Part shown: piece after piece, positions 55,052 to 63,696 of the stretch
Numbering within the stretch: position 1 is the first letter of the stretch
Layout of the letters: every line of letters begins with the position of its first letter
NCBI RefSeq assembly: GCF_001514495.1
Contig: NZ_BCNM01000007.1
Location: 186,001-250,000, forward strand
Direction: 5' to 3'
Length of the DNA stretch: 64,000 bases
From: Paenibacillus pabuli NBRC 13638
Lineage (GTDB): Bacteria; Bacillota; Bacilli; Paenibacillales; Paenibacillaceae
Position numbers and translations under genes: made by a program
The notes under the pieces: generated by a model
The model's input: only the letters and a program-made list of their open reading frames with translations
Database searches by the model: none
Told to the model about the DNA's origin: nothing

Positions 55052-55990
55052 TTAGCCCTGTTTCACATCCCAGTTCGCAAGCATGCCTCTCGCCATTTCC
55101 ATATTAGACTCTTCTCCGGTGATCAAGGCAAACTTTGCAACGATCGCCGGGTATGCCGCCCACTGCTCCCGAATATGCTCCAGCATCCAAGGCCATGTCC
55201 TTCCCCCTGCCTTCTCATAGCGATTGAGCAAATCCCGCAAGCCTTCCTCTTCGAAGAGCGCATAATAGATGATAAAATCCTTCCCCGGGTCGGCAATCTC
55301 CGCCTCCGTCCAATCAATCAGTCCGGTAACCCGCTGGGCATCGTCGACGATAATATGCGGTGGATGCAGATCACCATGATTGAACGTTGAGTGCTCAGGC
55401 CAATATCTGTCCGTTGTTAGCCACGCTTCCCACCGCTTGGACAGTTGATCTGGCACCTCAAAGCTTTGTTTAATCTCCTCCATATTGGCTGCAAATTCCT
55501 GACGAGCTTCCATAGGCGTCTTGCTGCGCACTCCGCCATTTACCGCTTCATCAGGATCAATGTTATGCAATGCGACTAGTGAAGCAGCGAGCGAATCGAA
55601 AAAGGTATCGGATAAGCTTTCCTGCGGAAATCGCCATGCGTATCCTCCCCCAGCGGGATCAACGATCGCAACCGGTTCTCCGTCAAGTAAAGGATAGGCG
55701 ATCAGTTCCGGCGTACAAATCCGCCACTCCGGTACCTCTACCGGCAGATGCGCTTTTACAACCTCCAGCACCTTGCGCTCATTTTCGGCCCTTTCCCATA
55801 CATCCTCGCGCCTCGGCTGACGCAGTATCCACTGTTGTCCCTGTCCATCGGTGGCAAACGCTACACGAAAGTCCATACCGGACTCGTTGATTTTCATGGA
55901 TTCCTCAACAATATGAAGCCCGTTCTGTTCAGCTAAAGATAATAGTTCTTTCTGAAATTCATCATGCTCATTCACGTTCGATTTGGTCAT
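55052..55990 (-). CDS. mph: Macrolide 2'-phosphotransferase (Mph family)
   Basis: A 312-residue kinase of the aminoglycoside phosphotransferase fold. Segments diagnostic of Mph enzymes are ESGMDFRVAFA, WILRQPRREDVWERAENE, PELIAYPLLDG, the catalytic loop NHGDLHPPHIIVDD and GLIDWTEAEIADPGKDF. It phosphorylates the 2'-OH of the desosamine sugar and inactivates 14-16-membered macrolides (family knowledge). GGGGAG lies eight bases before the ATG at 55990; the GTG at 55999 touches that site. A leader peptide gene and attenuator lie upstream, so expression is probably macrolide-inducible. Confidence 0.88.
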   Translation of the reverse strand: MTKSNVNEHDEFQKELLSLAEQNGLHIVEESMKINESGMDFRVAFATDGQGQQWILRQPRREDVWERAENERKVLEVVKAHLPVEVPEWRICTPELIAYPLLDGEPVAIVDPAGGGYAWRFPQESLSDTFFDSLAASLVALHNIDPDEAVNGGVRSKTPMEARQEFAANMEEIKQSFEVPDQLSKRWEAWLTTDRYWPEHSTFNHGDLHPPHIIVDDAQRVTGLIDWTEAEIADPGKDFIIYYALFEEEGLRDLLNRYEKAGGRTWPWMLEHIREQWAAYPAIVAKFALITGEESNMEMARGMLANWDVKQG

Positions 55991-56020
55991 ATCGGGCACT
56001 CCCCTTTTCCTCTATAAAAT

Positions 56021-56047
56021 AAAAAAACACAGACATTCATGCCTGTG
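56021..56047 (-). terminator. Attenuator terminator in the mph leader
   Basis: On the minus strand CACAGGCAT-ga-ATGTCTGTG forms a stem with one mismatch, followed by seven Ts, 31 bases before the mph start. Its 5' arm (CACAGGCA, 56047-56040) is a perfect complement of TGCCTGTG at 56196-56189 upstream, which would form an antiterminator. Confidence 0.8.
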
Positions 56048-56188
56048 CCGTTCATCTCGGATATGGGGTATACCTGAATGCCCGCAAAGAAATAGTAGTA
56101 CATCAAAGAACCACTCTAGCAGAGTGTTTCTCTCTTCCACCACTAACGGCATACGTGTAAATAGGCAAACCGATCCCGATGAGCTGCA

Positions 56189-56196
56189 CACAGGCA
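56189..56196 (-). promoter_or_regulatory. Antiterminator strand of the mph leader
   Basis: TGCCTGTG on the minus strand pairs over 8 bp with the first arm of the terminator at 56047-56040. Its own competitor is probably the surrounding GCTG...CAGC hairpin. Hand-derived; folding was not computed. Confidence 0.65.
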
Positions 56197-56231
56197 GATA
56201 CACAGCAAGCGCAAACAAACGTTTCGCCATA

Positions 56232-56258
56232 CTATCTCAATCGGACAAAATTTGCCAC
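56232..56258 (-). CDS. Leader peptide MANFVRLR of the mph attenuator
   Basis: GTG GCA AAT TTT GTC CGA TTG AGA TAG, with GGAGGG six bases upstream. The 8-residue peptide ends in Arg-Leu-Arg, the +x+ motif at which macrolide-bound ribosomes stall. The ErmDL leader and the streptococcal mef/msr leader (MTASMRLR, also eight codons) carry the same motif (established knowledge). GGCAAA within this frame is complementary to TTTGCC about 90 bases downstream, giving a link between stalling and folding. Confidence 0.82.
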   Translation of the reverse strand: MANFVRLR

Positions 56259-56286
56259 ACGTATCCCTCCGTTCTGTAAGTTACCC

Positions 56287-56300
56287 ATATGTTAACATAT
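56287..56300. promoter_or_regulatory. 14-bp palindrome ATATGTTAACATAT upstream of the mph leader
   Basis: A perfect palindrome 29 bases before the leader peptide start, in the probable promoter region shared with the divergent lipoprotein gene. It may include a -10 box or be an operator. Confidence 0.5.
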
Positions 56301-56426
56301 TCCAATTCCTAGTTCCAGCTTCAATGGAGTGATTTTGTTCTTTTTTCGACGATGTACAGGAACTTTGATGGTCCAGAAACCGTCATATGTTTAGATCCAT
56401 TACAAAAAGGATGAGGTGAGCAGCAG

Positions 56427-56783
56427 ATGTCTATTGTACGAAGCATATGTCTAATACCGCTCATTTTGCTTCTGCTAACGCTAGGATGTTCTGAAGAAGC
56501 TGAAGAAAAGGGGGAGGGTAAGGCTCATGTTAGCGGGTTGATCACTGATTTTTATGAAGAAAAGGGACAAGTCCTCATCGATAATGAAGAGGGAAATGGT
56601 AATAAATCAGGCCCCATCTTGATCTCACTTCATACGGATGCGGAACTTATCATCAATGGTGAAACCGTCACTGCCCCTTTGGATGGAACATTGGTTGGAC
56701 GCAGAGCTGAAGTGTGGACAGGTCCGTCGATCGCCAAATCTTCTCCCCCGCAGACCACAGCCTTGAAGATGGTTATTTATTAA
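56427..56783 (+). CDS. Small lipoprotein of the YobA/DUF3221 type
   Basis: A 118-residue protein with lipobox LTLGC (Cys21). The mature domain (HVSGLITDFYEEKGQVLIDNEE...LVGRRAEVWTGPSIAKSSPPQTTALKMVIY) is a small OB-like beta barrel typical of DUF3221 proteins. The WTGPSIAKSSPPQT motif is characteristic of the family. Membrane-anchored, function unknown. GAGGTG is upstream of the ATG. Confidence 0.78.
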   Translation: MSIVRSICLIPLILLLLTLGCSEEAEEKGEGKAHVSGLITDFYEEKGQVLIDNEEGNGNKSGPILISLHTDAELIINGETVTAPLDGTLVGRRAEVWTGPSIAKSSPPQTTALKMVIY

Positions 56784-56808
56784 AAAAGGTATTGCGTCCG
56801 AAACATTT

Positions 56809-56824
56809 CGTTTCACGTGGAACG
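56809..56824. promoter_or_regulatory. parS-like Spo0J/ParB site 2
   Basis: CGTTTCACGTGGAACG: inner 14 of 16 bases match the Spo0J parS consensus, in the same orientation and with the same core as the site at 6764-6779. It lies in the 331-bp gap before dbpA. Confidence 0.6.
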
Positions 56825-57016
56825 ATTGGATATACCTTCACCTGCTAGAAGTTATGGCATTCACATCCAAACAGACACATACCTTTGCCCGGAAAATGAA
56901 GTTTGGCAGCATTAATCTAAACGCTCAAAGTAATTACTCCGTTAGCGCACCGCTATATAGAGTATAATGAAGAGGTATATGATAAATGTACGGTGCAATG
57001 CTTATATGTAAGTACT

Positions 57017-57075
57017 ATTGCATAATTCGATTCCAAACGCTCCCGTGTACAAGTCGCTTTAAGGAATTATGCAAT
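57017..57075 (+). repeat. 12-bp inverted repeat in the dbpA leader
   Basis: ATTGCATAATTC (57017-57028) and GAATTATGCAAT (57064-57075) are perfect complements around a 35-base loop, ending 39 bases before the ATG. There is no T-run, so it is not a terminator. A structured leader sensed by the helicase itself or by temperature is possible. Confidence 0.6.
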
Positions 57076-57114
57076 ATGCTCTTGTATTCAAAACTAACGT
57101 AAAAGAGGTTAACG

Positions 57115-58560
57115 ATGAGTAAGCAACAATTTAAAGATTATGGACTTGGCGAAGAAATCGTAAAAGCGCTGGATAGCCTGGGCTATGAAACCCCAACGGA
57201 GGTTCAAACTAAAGTTATTCCAGTAGCCCTTGAAAATAAAGATCTTGTAGTCAAATCCCAAACAGGCAGCGGAAAAACAGCCGCCTACGGCATTCCAGTC
57301 TGTGAGCTGGTAGATTGGAACGAAAATAAACCCCAGGCTTTGATTCTCACGCCAACCCGTGAGCTGGCTTTGCAAGTCAACGAAGATATTACCAATATTG
57401 GGCGCTTTAAGCGGATTAAAGCAACCGCACTTTACGGTCAGTCCCCTTTTCATGTTCAAAAAGCCGAGTTAAAACAAAGAACGCATGTCGCTGTAGGCAC
57501 ACCTGGACGGGTACTGGACCATATCGAACGCGGCACCCTGCCGCTGGATCGGATCTCATACCTTGTCATTGACGAGGCCGATGAGATGCTGAATATGGGC
57601 TTCATCGAGACGGTTCAATCCATTATTCAGGCACTGCCTAGCGAGCGAGTGACGATGTTATTTTCCGCTACGTTCCCTGAAGATGTAGCCAAGCTGTCAC
57701 GCAAATACATGAACAATCCGGTCGAGATTGAGATCAAGGCAAGCGGTCTTACTACAGCCACGATCGAACATGCAGTGATTCACGTGCCAGAGGTGAACAA
57801 AACGGCGCTGCTTCAGGACCTGTTTATTGTTGAAAACCCGGATAGCTGTATCGTGTTCTGTCGTACGCAGGAGAATGTGGATAAACTGTTCCGTGTCATG
57901 GCTGACCTCGATTATCCAGCGGATCGCATCCATGGAGGCATGGAACAAGATGAGCGTATCGAAGTGATGAATGCATTCAGAAGAGGACAATTCCGTTATC
58001 TGATTGCAACGGATGTAGCCGCCCGCGGGATTGATATCACGAATATTACCCATGTCATCAACTACGATATTCCTTTGGAAAAAGAAGGTTATGTGCACCG
58101 TACAGGTCGAACGGGTCGCGCCGGGAAAACAGGTAAAGCATTTACCTTGGTTACCCCGAAGGATGGCAGACGTCTGGCCGAGATCGAATCGTATATCGGA
58201 TTTGCAATCCCTGTCATGAAAGCTCCTTCCGAGGAAGCTGTTGACCGTCGCCGGGAAGAGTTCGAGAAGCGATTAAAGATCGTGCCTGAACGCAAAAAGG
58301 ACAAGCGTGAACAGTTGAACCAGCAGATCATGAAGCTAAACTTCAACGGAGGCAAGAAAAAGAAACTCCGTGCGGTCGACTTTGTGGGCACCATCGCCAA
58401 GATTGAAGGCGTCACTGCAGACGACATTGGGATCATTACCATTCTGGATAATGTAACCGATGTGGAAATTCTGAACGGCAAAGGTCCGCTCGTGCTTGAG
58501 GTGATGCAAAATACAACGATAAAACGCATGCAGCTTAAGGTTCGCAAAGGTCACAAATAG
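57115..58560 (+). CDS. dbpA: DEAD-box RNA helicase DbpA/YxiN
   Basis: A 481-residue helicase. Q motif [13 protein letters not shown], Walker [25 protein letters not shown] (VIDEADEML), SAT, and motifs V and VI ([20 protein letters not shown]) are all present. The C-terminal 75 residues ([45 protein letters not shown]) are the DbpA RNA-binding domain that recognises hairpin 92 of 23S rRNA. It acts in 50S subunit assembly. AAGAGG lies before the ATG. Monocistronic with its own terminator and a long leader. Confidence 0.95.
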   Translation: MSKQQFKDYGLGEEIVKALDSLGYETPTEVQTKVIPVALENKDLVVKSQTGSGKTAAYGIPVCELVDWNENKPQALILTPTRELALQVNEDITNIGRFKRIKATALYGQSPFHVQKAELKQRTHVAVGTPGRVLDHIERGTLPLDRISYLVIDEADEMLNMGFIETVQSIIQALPSERVTMLFSATFPEDVAKLSRKYMNNPVEIEIKASGLTTATIEHAVIHVPEVNKTALLQDLFIVENPDSCIVFCRTQENVDKLFRVMADLDYPADRIHGGMEQDERIEVMNAFRRGQFRYLIATDVAARGIDITNITHVINYDIPLEKEGYVHRTGRTGRAGKTGKAFTLVTPKDGRRLAEIESYIGFAIPVMKAPSEEAVDRRREEFEKRLKIVPERKKDKREQLNQQIMKLNFNGGKKKKLRAVDFVGTIAKIEGVTADDIGIITILDNVTDVEILNGKGPLVLEVMQNTTIKRMQLKVRKGHK

Positions 58561-58600
58561 ATTTTGAACCTGCTTAATTAGAGTGTTTAGAGTGTTATCC

Positions 58601-58647
58601 AAAAAAGGGTAGTGGCTTATTCGATAAGTCTGCTATCCTTTTTTTAT
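58601..58647 (+). terminator. Terminator after dbpA
   Basis: AAAAAAGGGTAG pairs with CTATCCTTTTTT, with an inner CTTA/TAAG pair. Confidence 0.85.
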
Positions 58648-58764
58648 ATATTGAAATGAGGTGAATTACTCGCTACCGCCGCTATATTCCATATAAAGTT
58701 CCATTTGTTCATGAGGATGCACATTGTTCACTTGTGAAAGGTTCGCTTTTTATTACACTAAATA

Positions 58765-58778
58765 TGTAAGCGCTTCAC
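58765..58778 (+). promoter_or_regulatory. cre-like CcpA site upstream of the GH43 gene
   Basis: TGTAAGCGCTTCAC agrees with the cre consensus over its first eleven positions, 26 bases before the GH43 start. It suggests catabolite repression. Confidence 0.65.
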
Positions 58779-58803
58779 GACCGATATAAGGAGGATGTGT
58801 GTA

Positions 58804-60255
58804 ATGGGCAGCAGGAAAGCAGTCTGGTTTCTGGTCTTCGCGCTCACGCTAACCATGTTTGGCCTTCATCCTGGACGAACCAGCGCGGCAAGCGTGACCA
58901 TCACCAACGGTTCTGATTGGCTGGATACCGCAGGCAGCCCCATTCAGGCCAATAGCGGAAACATTCTGAAAGTGGGCAGTACGTATTACTGGTACGGCGA
59001 GCATGCGGTTAGCGGCAAGTTTGACAGCGTTAATGTCTACACTTCATCCGACCTGAAGAACTGGACGTTCAGCAATGCCATCCTGACCAAGGATTCGGCC
59101 ACCGAGCTGGCTTCCAGCAAAATCGAACGTCCCAAAGTCATCTACAATGCTTCCACCAAGCAGTATGTGCTATGGGCGCATTACGAGAACGGCACAGATT
59201 ACAATCTGGGACGGGTCGCGGTAGCAACGAGCAGCACACCAAACGGTAAATTTACGTATGAGGGAAGTTTTCGGCCTCTGGATTACGAGTCACGCGACAT
59301 GACTGTTTTTGTTGATACAGACGGTACTGGCTATCTGATCACAGCATCCCGCAAGAATGGCGGCGCCAATGATACCATGGCTATTTTCAAAATGAACGCC
59401 AGCTATACCGGTGTGGAATCCTTTGTGGGTTGGCAATTCGAGAATGCCTATCGTGAAGCTCCTGCCGTTGTGAAAAAGGGGAATTGCTACTACCTCTTCA
59501 CCTCCCAGGCTGCTGGCTGGTATCCAAACCAGGGTGCGTATGCAACCGCATCGTCCATGACAGGCACGTGGTCCGCTCTTACACCTTATGGCAATCCATC
59601 GGCCTTTGGCTCCCAGATCCATGATATTGCCACGATTACAGGCAGCAGCACCACATCCTATATGTATATGGGCGACCGCTGGAATCCACTCCATCTTGGT
59701 GAGCATAAGCATATCTGGCTGCCTTTAACCTTGAATGATTCCAACGGAACCGCCTCACTGGAATGGTACAACGAGTGGAATATCGACGCTGTAACAGGCA
59801 CGGTAACGCCGCCTTCTCTTGTTAATCACGCCCAAGGCAAAACAGCTGCCGCCATCTCCACAGCCTCCGGCTCATCTGCATCCCATGTCAATGACGGCAA
59901 CTATCAGACTTCTTGGACAGCATCGTCCAATACTTGGCCCGCCTGGTGGCAGGTCGATTTCGGCGCACCGAAAACCATCACGGAGATCGACATCTCCTGG
60001 TTTATGTATAAAGGCTCAGAGGGCTATTATAAATACAAAATTGAGAGCAGCAATGATGGCGTTAACTACTCCACGCTAGATCGAACCAGCAACACCACCT
60101 ATGGGTTTACGACTGACGCTGTTCATTTTACCGCCCGTTATGTGCGTATTAATATGGTCAATGCTGTCCTGTGGAACAATCCAGGCAACTGGTATATCCC
60201 AACCCTACATGAGGTCAAAATGTTAGGCCCTGCAACTTCTGATGCGACAAACTAA
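58804..60255 (+). CDS. Secreted GH43 enzyme with F5/8-type (CBM32-like) domain, galactanase-like
   Basis: A 483-residue protein. Signal peptide about 1-30 (GRTSAAS). A five-bladed GH43 domain (about 35-335) opens NGSDWLDTAGSPIQANSGNILKVG and continues YYWYGEH, resembling the GH43_24 exo-beta-1,3-galactanases; IERPKVIYN and RDMTVFVDTDG supply acidic residues. A discoidin-like domain follows (about 345-480, HVNDGNYQTSWTASS...WWQVDFGAPKTITEIDI...ARYVRINM). It would act on arabinogalactan side chains. GGAGG nine bases upstream sets the ATG at 58804. The subfamily call is from memory. Confidence 0.85.
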   Translation: MGSRKAVWFLVFALTLTMFGLHPGRTSAASVTITNGSDWLDTAGSPIQANSGNILKVGSTYYWYGEHAVSGKFDSVNVYTSSDLKNWTFSNAILTKDSATELASSKIERPKVIYNASTKQYVLWAHYENGTDYNLGRVAVATSSTPNGKFTYEGSFRPLDYESRDMTVFVDTDGTGYLITASRKNGGANDTMAIFKMNASYTGVESFVGWQFENAYREAPAVVKKGNCYYLFTSQAAGWYPNQGAYATASSMTGTWSALTPYGNPSAFGSQIHDIATITGSSTTSYMYMGDRWNPLHLGEHKHIWLPLTLNDSNGTASLEWYNEWNIDAVTGTVTPPSLVNHAQGKTAAAISTASGSSASHVNDGNYQTSWTASSNTWPAWWQVDFGAPKTITEIDISWFMYKGSEGYYKYKIESSNDGVNYSTLDRTSNTTYGFTTDAVHFTARYVRINMVNAVLWNNPGNWYIPTLHEVKMLGPATSDATN

Positions 60256-60400
60256 CAGCCGTTTCAGCTCAATTATGCGGATCGTTACGTCCGTCATTCC
60301 AATTTCACTGCACGGATCGATGCATTAGTTAAATGAACCAGGTACACAAAAACGTTGGGGTATGTTATAGTCGTCGTGCAATGATTTGGAGGGGATAATT

Positions 60401-60436
60401 ATGATTATCACAATTACAATAGGACCCATTTTCTAA
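60401..60436 (+). CDS. Short leader peptide MIITITIGPIF upstream of a GNAT gene
   Basis: An 11-codon frame with an ideal ribosome binding site (GGAGGGG, six bases before ATG), 60 bases ahead of the acetyltransferase start. GGACC inside it (60422-60426) pairs with GGTCC (60452-60456) beyond its stop. This resembles leader peptides that let stalled ribosomes open a downstream gene. No known arrest motif was identified, so the stalling role is inference. Confidence 0.6.
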   Translation: MIITITIGPIF

Positions 60437-60496
60437 AGGATAGCGCCTACTGGTCCAATAACTGCGTGTTTCCTTAAACATGAAGGTGTGAATACC

Positions 60497-61357
60497 GTGT
60501 CAACATATGAAGTCATTTCCATGAAGTATAATTCCCGAGAACAGATTGCAGATATTACTCTGCTTGAACAACAGTGTAAACAACTGGATTCCATTTATTT
60601 GAAAGCAGACATTGACCATATCAGCAAAAAAGACGGAGACCATGCGCTTCTCTGTTACAGTGATGATAGTTTGGTCGGGCTCCTTAGCTGGTATCCCTCC
60701 GATGACGCAACTGGAAACATTAATGCCATCGTACATCCGCACAAACGTCGCCTAGGTGTGTTCAGTCGCTTACTGAAGCATGCTGTCGCGGACATGAGGA
60801 CACAGGGGATTAACCAGCTTAGTTATCGCATTCCGCAAGGCTCACCCTCAGGCCTGAAAACCGCTCAATCGCTTGGAGCCGTCCATGATCGTTCAGAATA
60901 CTCGATGCAGCTTGTGAACGGAAGCTTGACGGTTGTAGAACCGTCCGATTTGATTTTGTCAGTGGCGGAAGCCAAGGACTTTGAATTTATGGTCACCTGC
61001 TCGGCCCAGGCATTTGGAGATTCCGAGGAATGGACACGTAACTATTTCACACAAACCGATGAACCCAGCCGGGTCACGTATATTGCATGGAAGAATGAAT
61101 TGCCTGTAGGGCTTGTCCGAATTAACGTTATAAATAAGACAACGGCCTTTATTCATAATTTTTGTATCCTGCCTGCTTATCAGGGCAAGAGGCTGGGGCG
61201 TACTGTTCTTGGCGCTTTAGTGAAACTTCTTATGAAACAACACTATACAGTTATTCGATTGTCTGTAGTTACGGATAACGACCGTGCCTTGAATTTATAT
61301 CAAAGCGTTGGATTTGAGGTACATTCCGAGTATCAATATTTCAGTGGAAATTTATAA
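60497..61357 (+). CDS. GNAT-family acetyltransferase with two GNAT-like halves
   Basis: A 286-residue protein. The C-terminal half has the acetyl-CoA site VRINVINKTTAFIHNFCILPAYQGKRLGRTVLGALVKLL and NDRALNLYQSVGFEV. The N-terminal half repeats the fold with a weaker loop (NINAIVHPHKRRLGVFSRLLKHAV). Tandem GNATs of this size include antibiotic and thiol acetyltransferases; the substrate is unknown. Start at GTG 60497 with AAGGTG upstream; GTG 60488 is the alternative. A leader peptide gene precedes it, which would fit an antibiotic-inducible resistance gene. Confidence 0.8.
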   Translation: MSTYEVISMKYNSREQIADITLLEQQCKQLDSIYLKADIDHISKKDGDHALLCYSDDSLVGLLSWYPSDDATGNINAIVHPHKRRLGVFSRLLKHAVADMRTQGINQLSYRIPQGSPSGLKTAQSLGAVHDRSEYSMQLVNGSLTVVEPSDLILSVAEAKDFEFMVTCSAQAFGDSEEWTRNYFTQTDEPSRVTYIAWKNELPVGLVRINVINKTTAFIHNFCILPAYQGKRLGRTVLGALVKLLMKQHYTVIRLSVVTDNDRALNLYQSVGFEVHSEYQYFSGNL

Positions 61358-61368
61358 CGGATATCCTG

Positions 61369-61405
61369 AAAGATCGTTTTCCTAATAAGGAAAGCGATCT
61401 TTTTT
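61369..61405. terminator. Terminator after the tandem GNAT gene
   Basis: AAAGATCG-TTTTCCT pairs with AGGAAA-GCGATCTTT and is followed by TTT. Confidence 0.85.
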
Positions 61406-61479
61406 AGGGAGTATTCCTCTTGGCAAGAAGCCTTCCGGAATACTCGTCTGGCCCCTTCCATATCTCTTAATAGAGAACT

Positions 61480-62025
61480 TTAACGATTTGAAAATCTAAA
61501 GATCACCTTTTCACCATCATGGGTTTGGTCCAGCAGCTCCTTATAATTTCCTTGCGTATAACTCGATACAGTCTTTCGCCAAAAGTGTTGACCCACCCTA
61601 TTCTTCTCCGAGGGATTCGTAAATATCTCCCATCTGCCCCGATACCTCTGAAATACCTCCTTTGCAGCATACTCTGCAATCCCCACACCTCTGAATGGCT
61701 GCATCAGAAAGAAATCATGTACAAAGAAATCCGTGTCAGCCGAACAATGAGGCGCAGTAGCCACAAATACAAAACCTGCTGGCACGTCATCTACTCTAAT
61801 TAAAAATGCATAGAGACAGTTCGGTTTTTCCCACCATATGTTCTGGACATCATATTGATCTTGCAATGTTATATACTCATTACTCACTTCGAAAATCCCG
61901 TGTTGATTCGGGGTGTGTTCTGCATCCAGACCATAATGTCCGGATAAATCATGAAGGTAGAGAGGATACATATTTTTGATGATATAAGCCTCATTGTTAT
62001 GCGTTAATTGTACGTTAATTTTCAA
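61480..62025 (-). CDS. GNAT-family acetyltransferase
   Basis: A 181-residue protein with AFLIRVDDVPAGFVFVAT, the acetyl-CoA loop FLMQPFRGVGIAEYAAKEVF (Q/R-x-x-G-x-G/A form) and a C-terminal FWRKTVSSY. TTG at 62025 is taken as start because GGGGGGAG lies five bases upstream; the ATG at 62040 would put that site inside the gene and lacks its own. The substrate is unknown. Monocistronic. Confidence 0.8.
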   Translation of the reverse strand: MKINVQLTHNNEAYIIKNMYPLYLHDLSGHYGLDAEHTPNQHGIFEVSNEYITLQDQYDVQNIWWEKPNCLYAFLIRVDDVPAGFVFVATAPHCSADTDFFVHDFFLMQPFRGVGIAEYAAKEVFQRYRGRWEIFTNPSEKNRVGQHFWRKTVSSYTQGNYKELLDQTHDGEKVIFRFSNR

Positions 62026-62184
62026 TGTAACTCCCCCCATGGCTAATGTACTGTTTTGTTAGTAAACGTTCTGTAATCAAATTGTATGGGTCTTCTTTCA
62101 CACAATATAGGCAACAAACCATTTAATCCAAATCCTACACAAAAAGCCACATTCGATTTCTCGAGTGCAGCTCTAACCGTTCAA

Positions 62185-62451
62185 TCACCTTTTGGAATAT
62201 ACAATTTTCTTAATACTGTCGATGGACAAACAAAATTGTTCTGTAAGTTGGTCAATCGACATACCCGCAGCGAATAGCTGGCGGATCTCATCGTTCCTTT
62301 GCCGCAGCATCATCCTGCTGCCCGAACCCTCGCCCCATTTTTGATGCGTTTCCTTCGGTTTGGGAATATACACTAATCCACCAGGGATATGGCGCTGGAT
62401 CTCCTTCAATAGTGTTTCCGGGAAGATGGTGTCTGCGTTAATATATTTCAT
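62185..62451 (-). CDS. CD3324-family HTH protein
   Basis: An 88-residue protein beginning MKYINADTIFPETLLKEIQR, with GGLVYIPKPKETHQKWGEGSG and a C-terminal helix-turn-helix (IRQLFAAGMSIDQLTEQFCLSIDSIKKIVYSK). The pattern matches the small CD3324-type proteins of Firmicutes, thought to bind DNA. Targets are unknown. The 270 bp upstream (62452-62722) show no gene. Confidence 0.8.
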   Translation of the reverse strand: MKYINADTIFPETLLKEIQRHIPGGLVYIPKPKETHQKWGEGSGSRMMLRQRNDEIRQLFAAGMSIDQLTEQFCLSIDSIKKIVYSKR

Positions 62452-62722
62452 ATTGCCCCGCTCCTTAAAAGTAAAATGTTAAGGCAGCAGAGCCAAACGG
62501 TGAACGTATCTTCGACGCACTAGACTAGCATGGCGGAAATGGACTTCAGGCTCTATACAAACAACCGCCGTTGTTCATCGCATGGACTCTGCATAGAGCG
62601 GATCGTGAAACTTCTTATGAAATGAATCATGGTAGCCCCCCATTCAGTGAATCATATATAAGGTCTTTCATGGTACTACTCTTATATGTTCCATATGAGG
62701 ACACAATATCCTTTTACAACAT

Positions 62723-63622
62723 TCAATACTGGTTCAAACTCCGCTCCAGCATTTCTCTCACTTGTTGTTGCAGCTCCAGCGGCTCAATCACCTTCACTTC
62801 AGGCCCATAGGAGAGCAGCTTCCGCGCTGTAAAAGGGAATTCCTCATATGGAACTAGCCCTCGCCATTCATGACCTTCAACCGACTTAAACAGTACATCT
62901 GATCCTGCCAGTCTCGCCCCAAAATCCGTGAATTGCAGCACCACTTCTACGCTTTCTCTCTCTTCCTTGGAATTCAACCACTCATGCAAACTAGGAACCG
63001 ACTCGTCGATGGAATCCAGCATAACCAGCTCCTGCATGCGATCCACTCGATACAACAGCACCCGACCCTTCCTCCGGCCCGGCATATACCAATAACCGTG
63101 ATCGTAATAGATGCCGATAGGATTAGCCTGTACTTTTTTATGTCCCTGCCGGGAATGATATATAAATTGTATCTCTCTTTTATCTACTGCTGCGCCTAAT
63201 ATCTCTGTTGTTAATGCCTCGACCTGCACAGCATGATGTTGAAGGAACGTAATGTGCCGCCTCATGCGTGTAATCAGATCCTGTACATCCTGAGGCAAAG
63301 TTGAATAATATTCCTCGGCCAGATGCTCACGAATCGATCCATACGGAAAATCCGGGACGTTCTCCAAATATTCAATCATCATAAACAGACCCAACGCCTC
63401 ATGCTGTGTGAGTTGAAGAGGTGGCAAAATCCGATTAGGAAGCACTCGGTAACCCCCGTTCACCCCAACCTCCGTATACAAAGGAAAGCCCAGCTCCTGC
63501 AGATCATTCAGATCTCGCTGGATCGTACGAATCGACACTTGAAAACGCTCCGCCAATTCACGAGCCGTAAATTTCTTTCTCGAATCCATGAGTCGCATCA
63601 ATGCGAGTTTTCGATTATTCAT
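62723..63622 (-). CDS. YafY-type WYL-domain transcriptional regulator
   Basis: A 299-residue protein. An N-terminal winged helix (RKFTARELAERFQVSIRTIQRDLNDLQELGFPLYTEVGVNGGY) is followed by a WYL domain (about 130-215, REIQFIYHSRQGHKKVQANPIGIYYDHGYWYMPGRR) and a WCX extension. WYL domains sense nucleic-acid or nucleotide ligands in several systems. The ATG at 63622 has AGGTGGGG upstream. The neighbour gene 74 bp away on the other strand is the likely target; GTCA repeats lie between them. Confidence 0.88.
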   Translation of the reverse strand: MNNRKLALMRLMDSRKKFTARELAERFQVSIRTIQRDLNDLQELGFPLYTEVGVNGGYRVLPNRILPPLQLTQHEALGLFMMIEYLENVPDFPYGSIREHLAEEYYSTLPQDVQDLITRMRRHITFLQHHAVQVEALTTEILGAAVDKREIQFIYHSRQGHKKVQANPIGIYYDHGYWYMPGRRKGRVLLYRVDRMQELVMLDSIDESVPSLHEWLNSKEERESVEVVLQFTDFGARLAGSDVLFKSVEGHEWRGLVPYEEFPFTARKLLSYGPEVKVIEPLELQQQVREMLERSLNQY

Positions 63623-63696
63623 GTTCACCCCACCTAATTACGTCAACATTTGTCATAGTTTGAGTGTATCATACATTTCAGAAGGGAGTGATGGAT

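Noticed and set aside
56012..56230. 72-codon frame on the minus strand starting just after the mph leader peptide
   Set aside because: It runs through the attenuator structures and the terminator, is rich in Cys and Arg, and has no ribosome binding site of its own apart from possible coupling to the leader.
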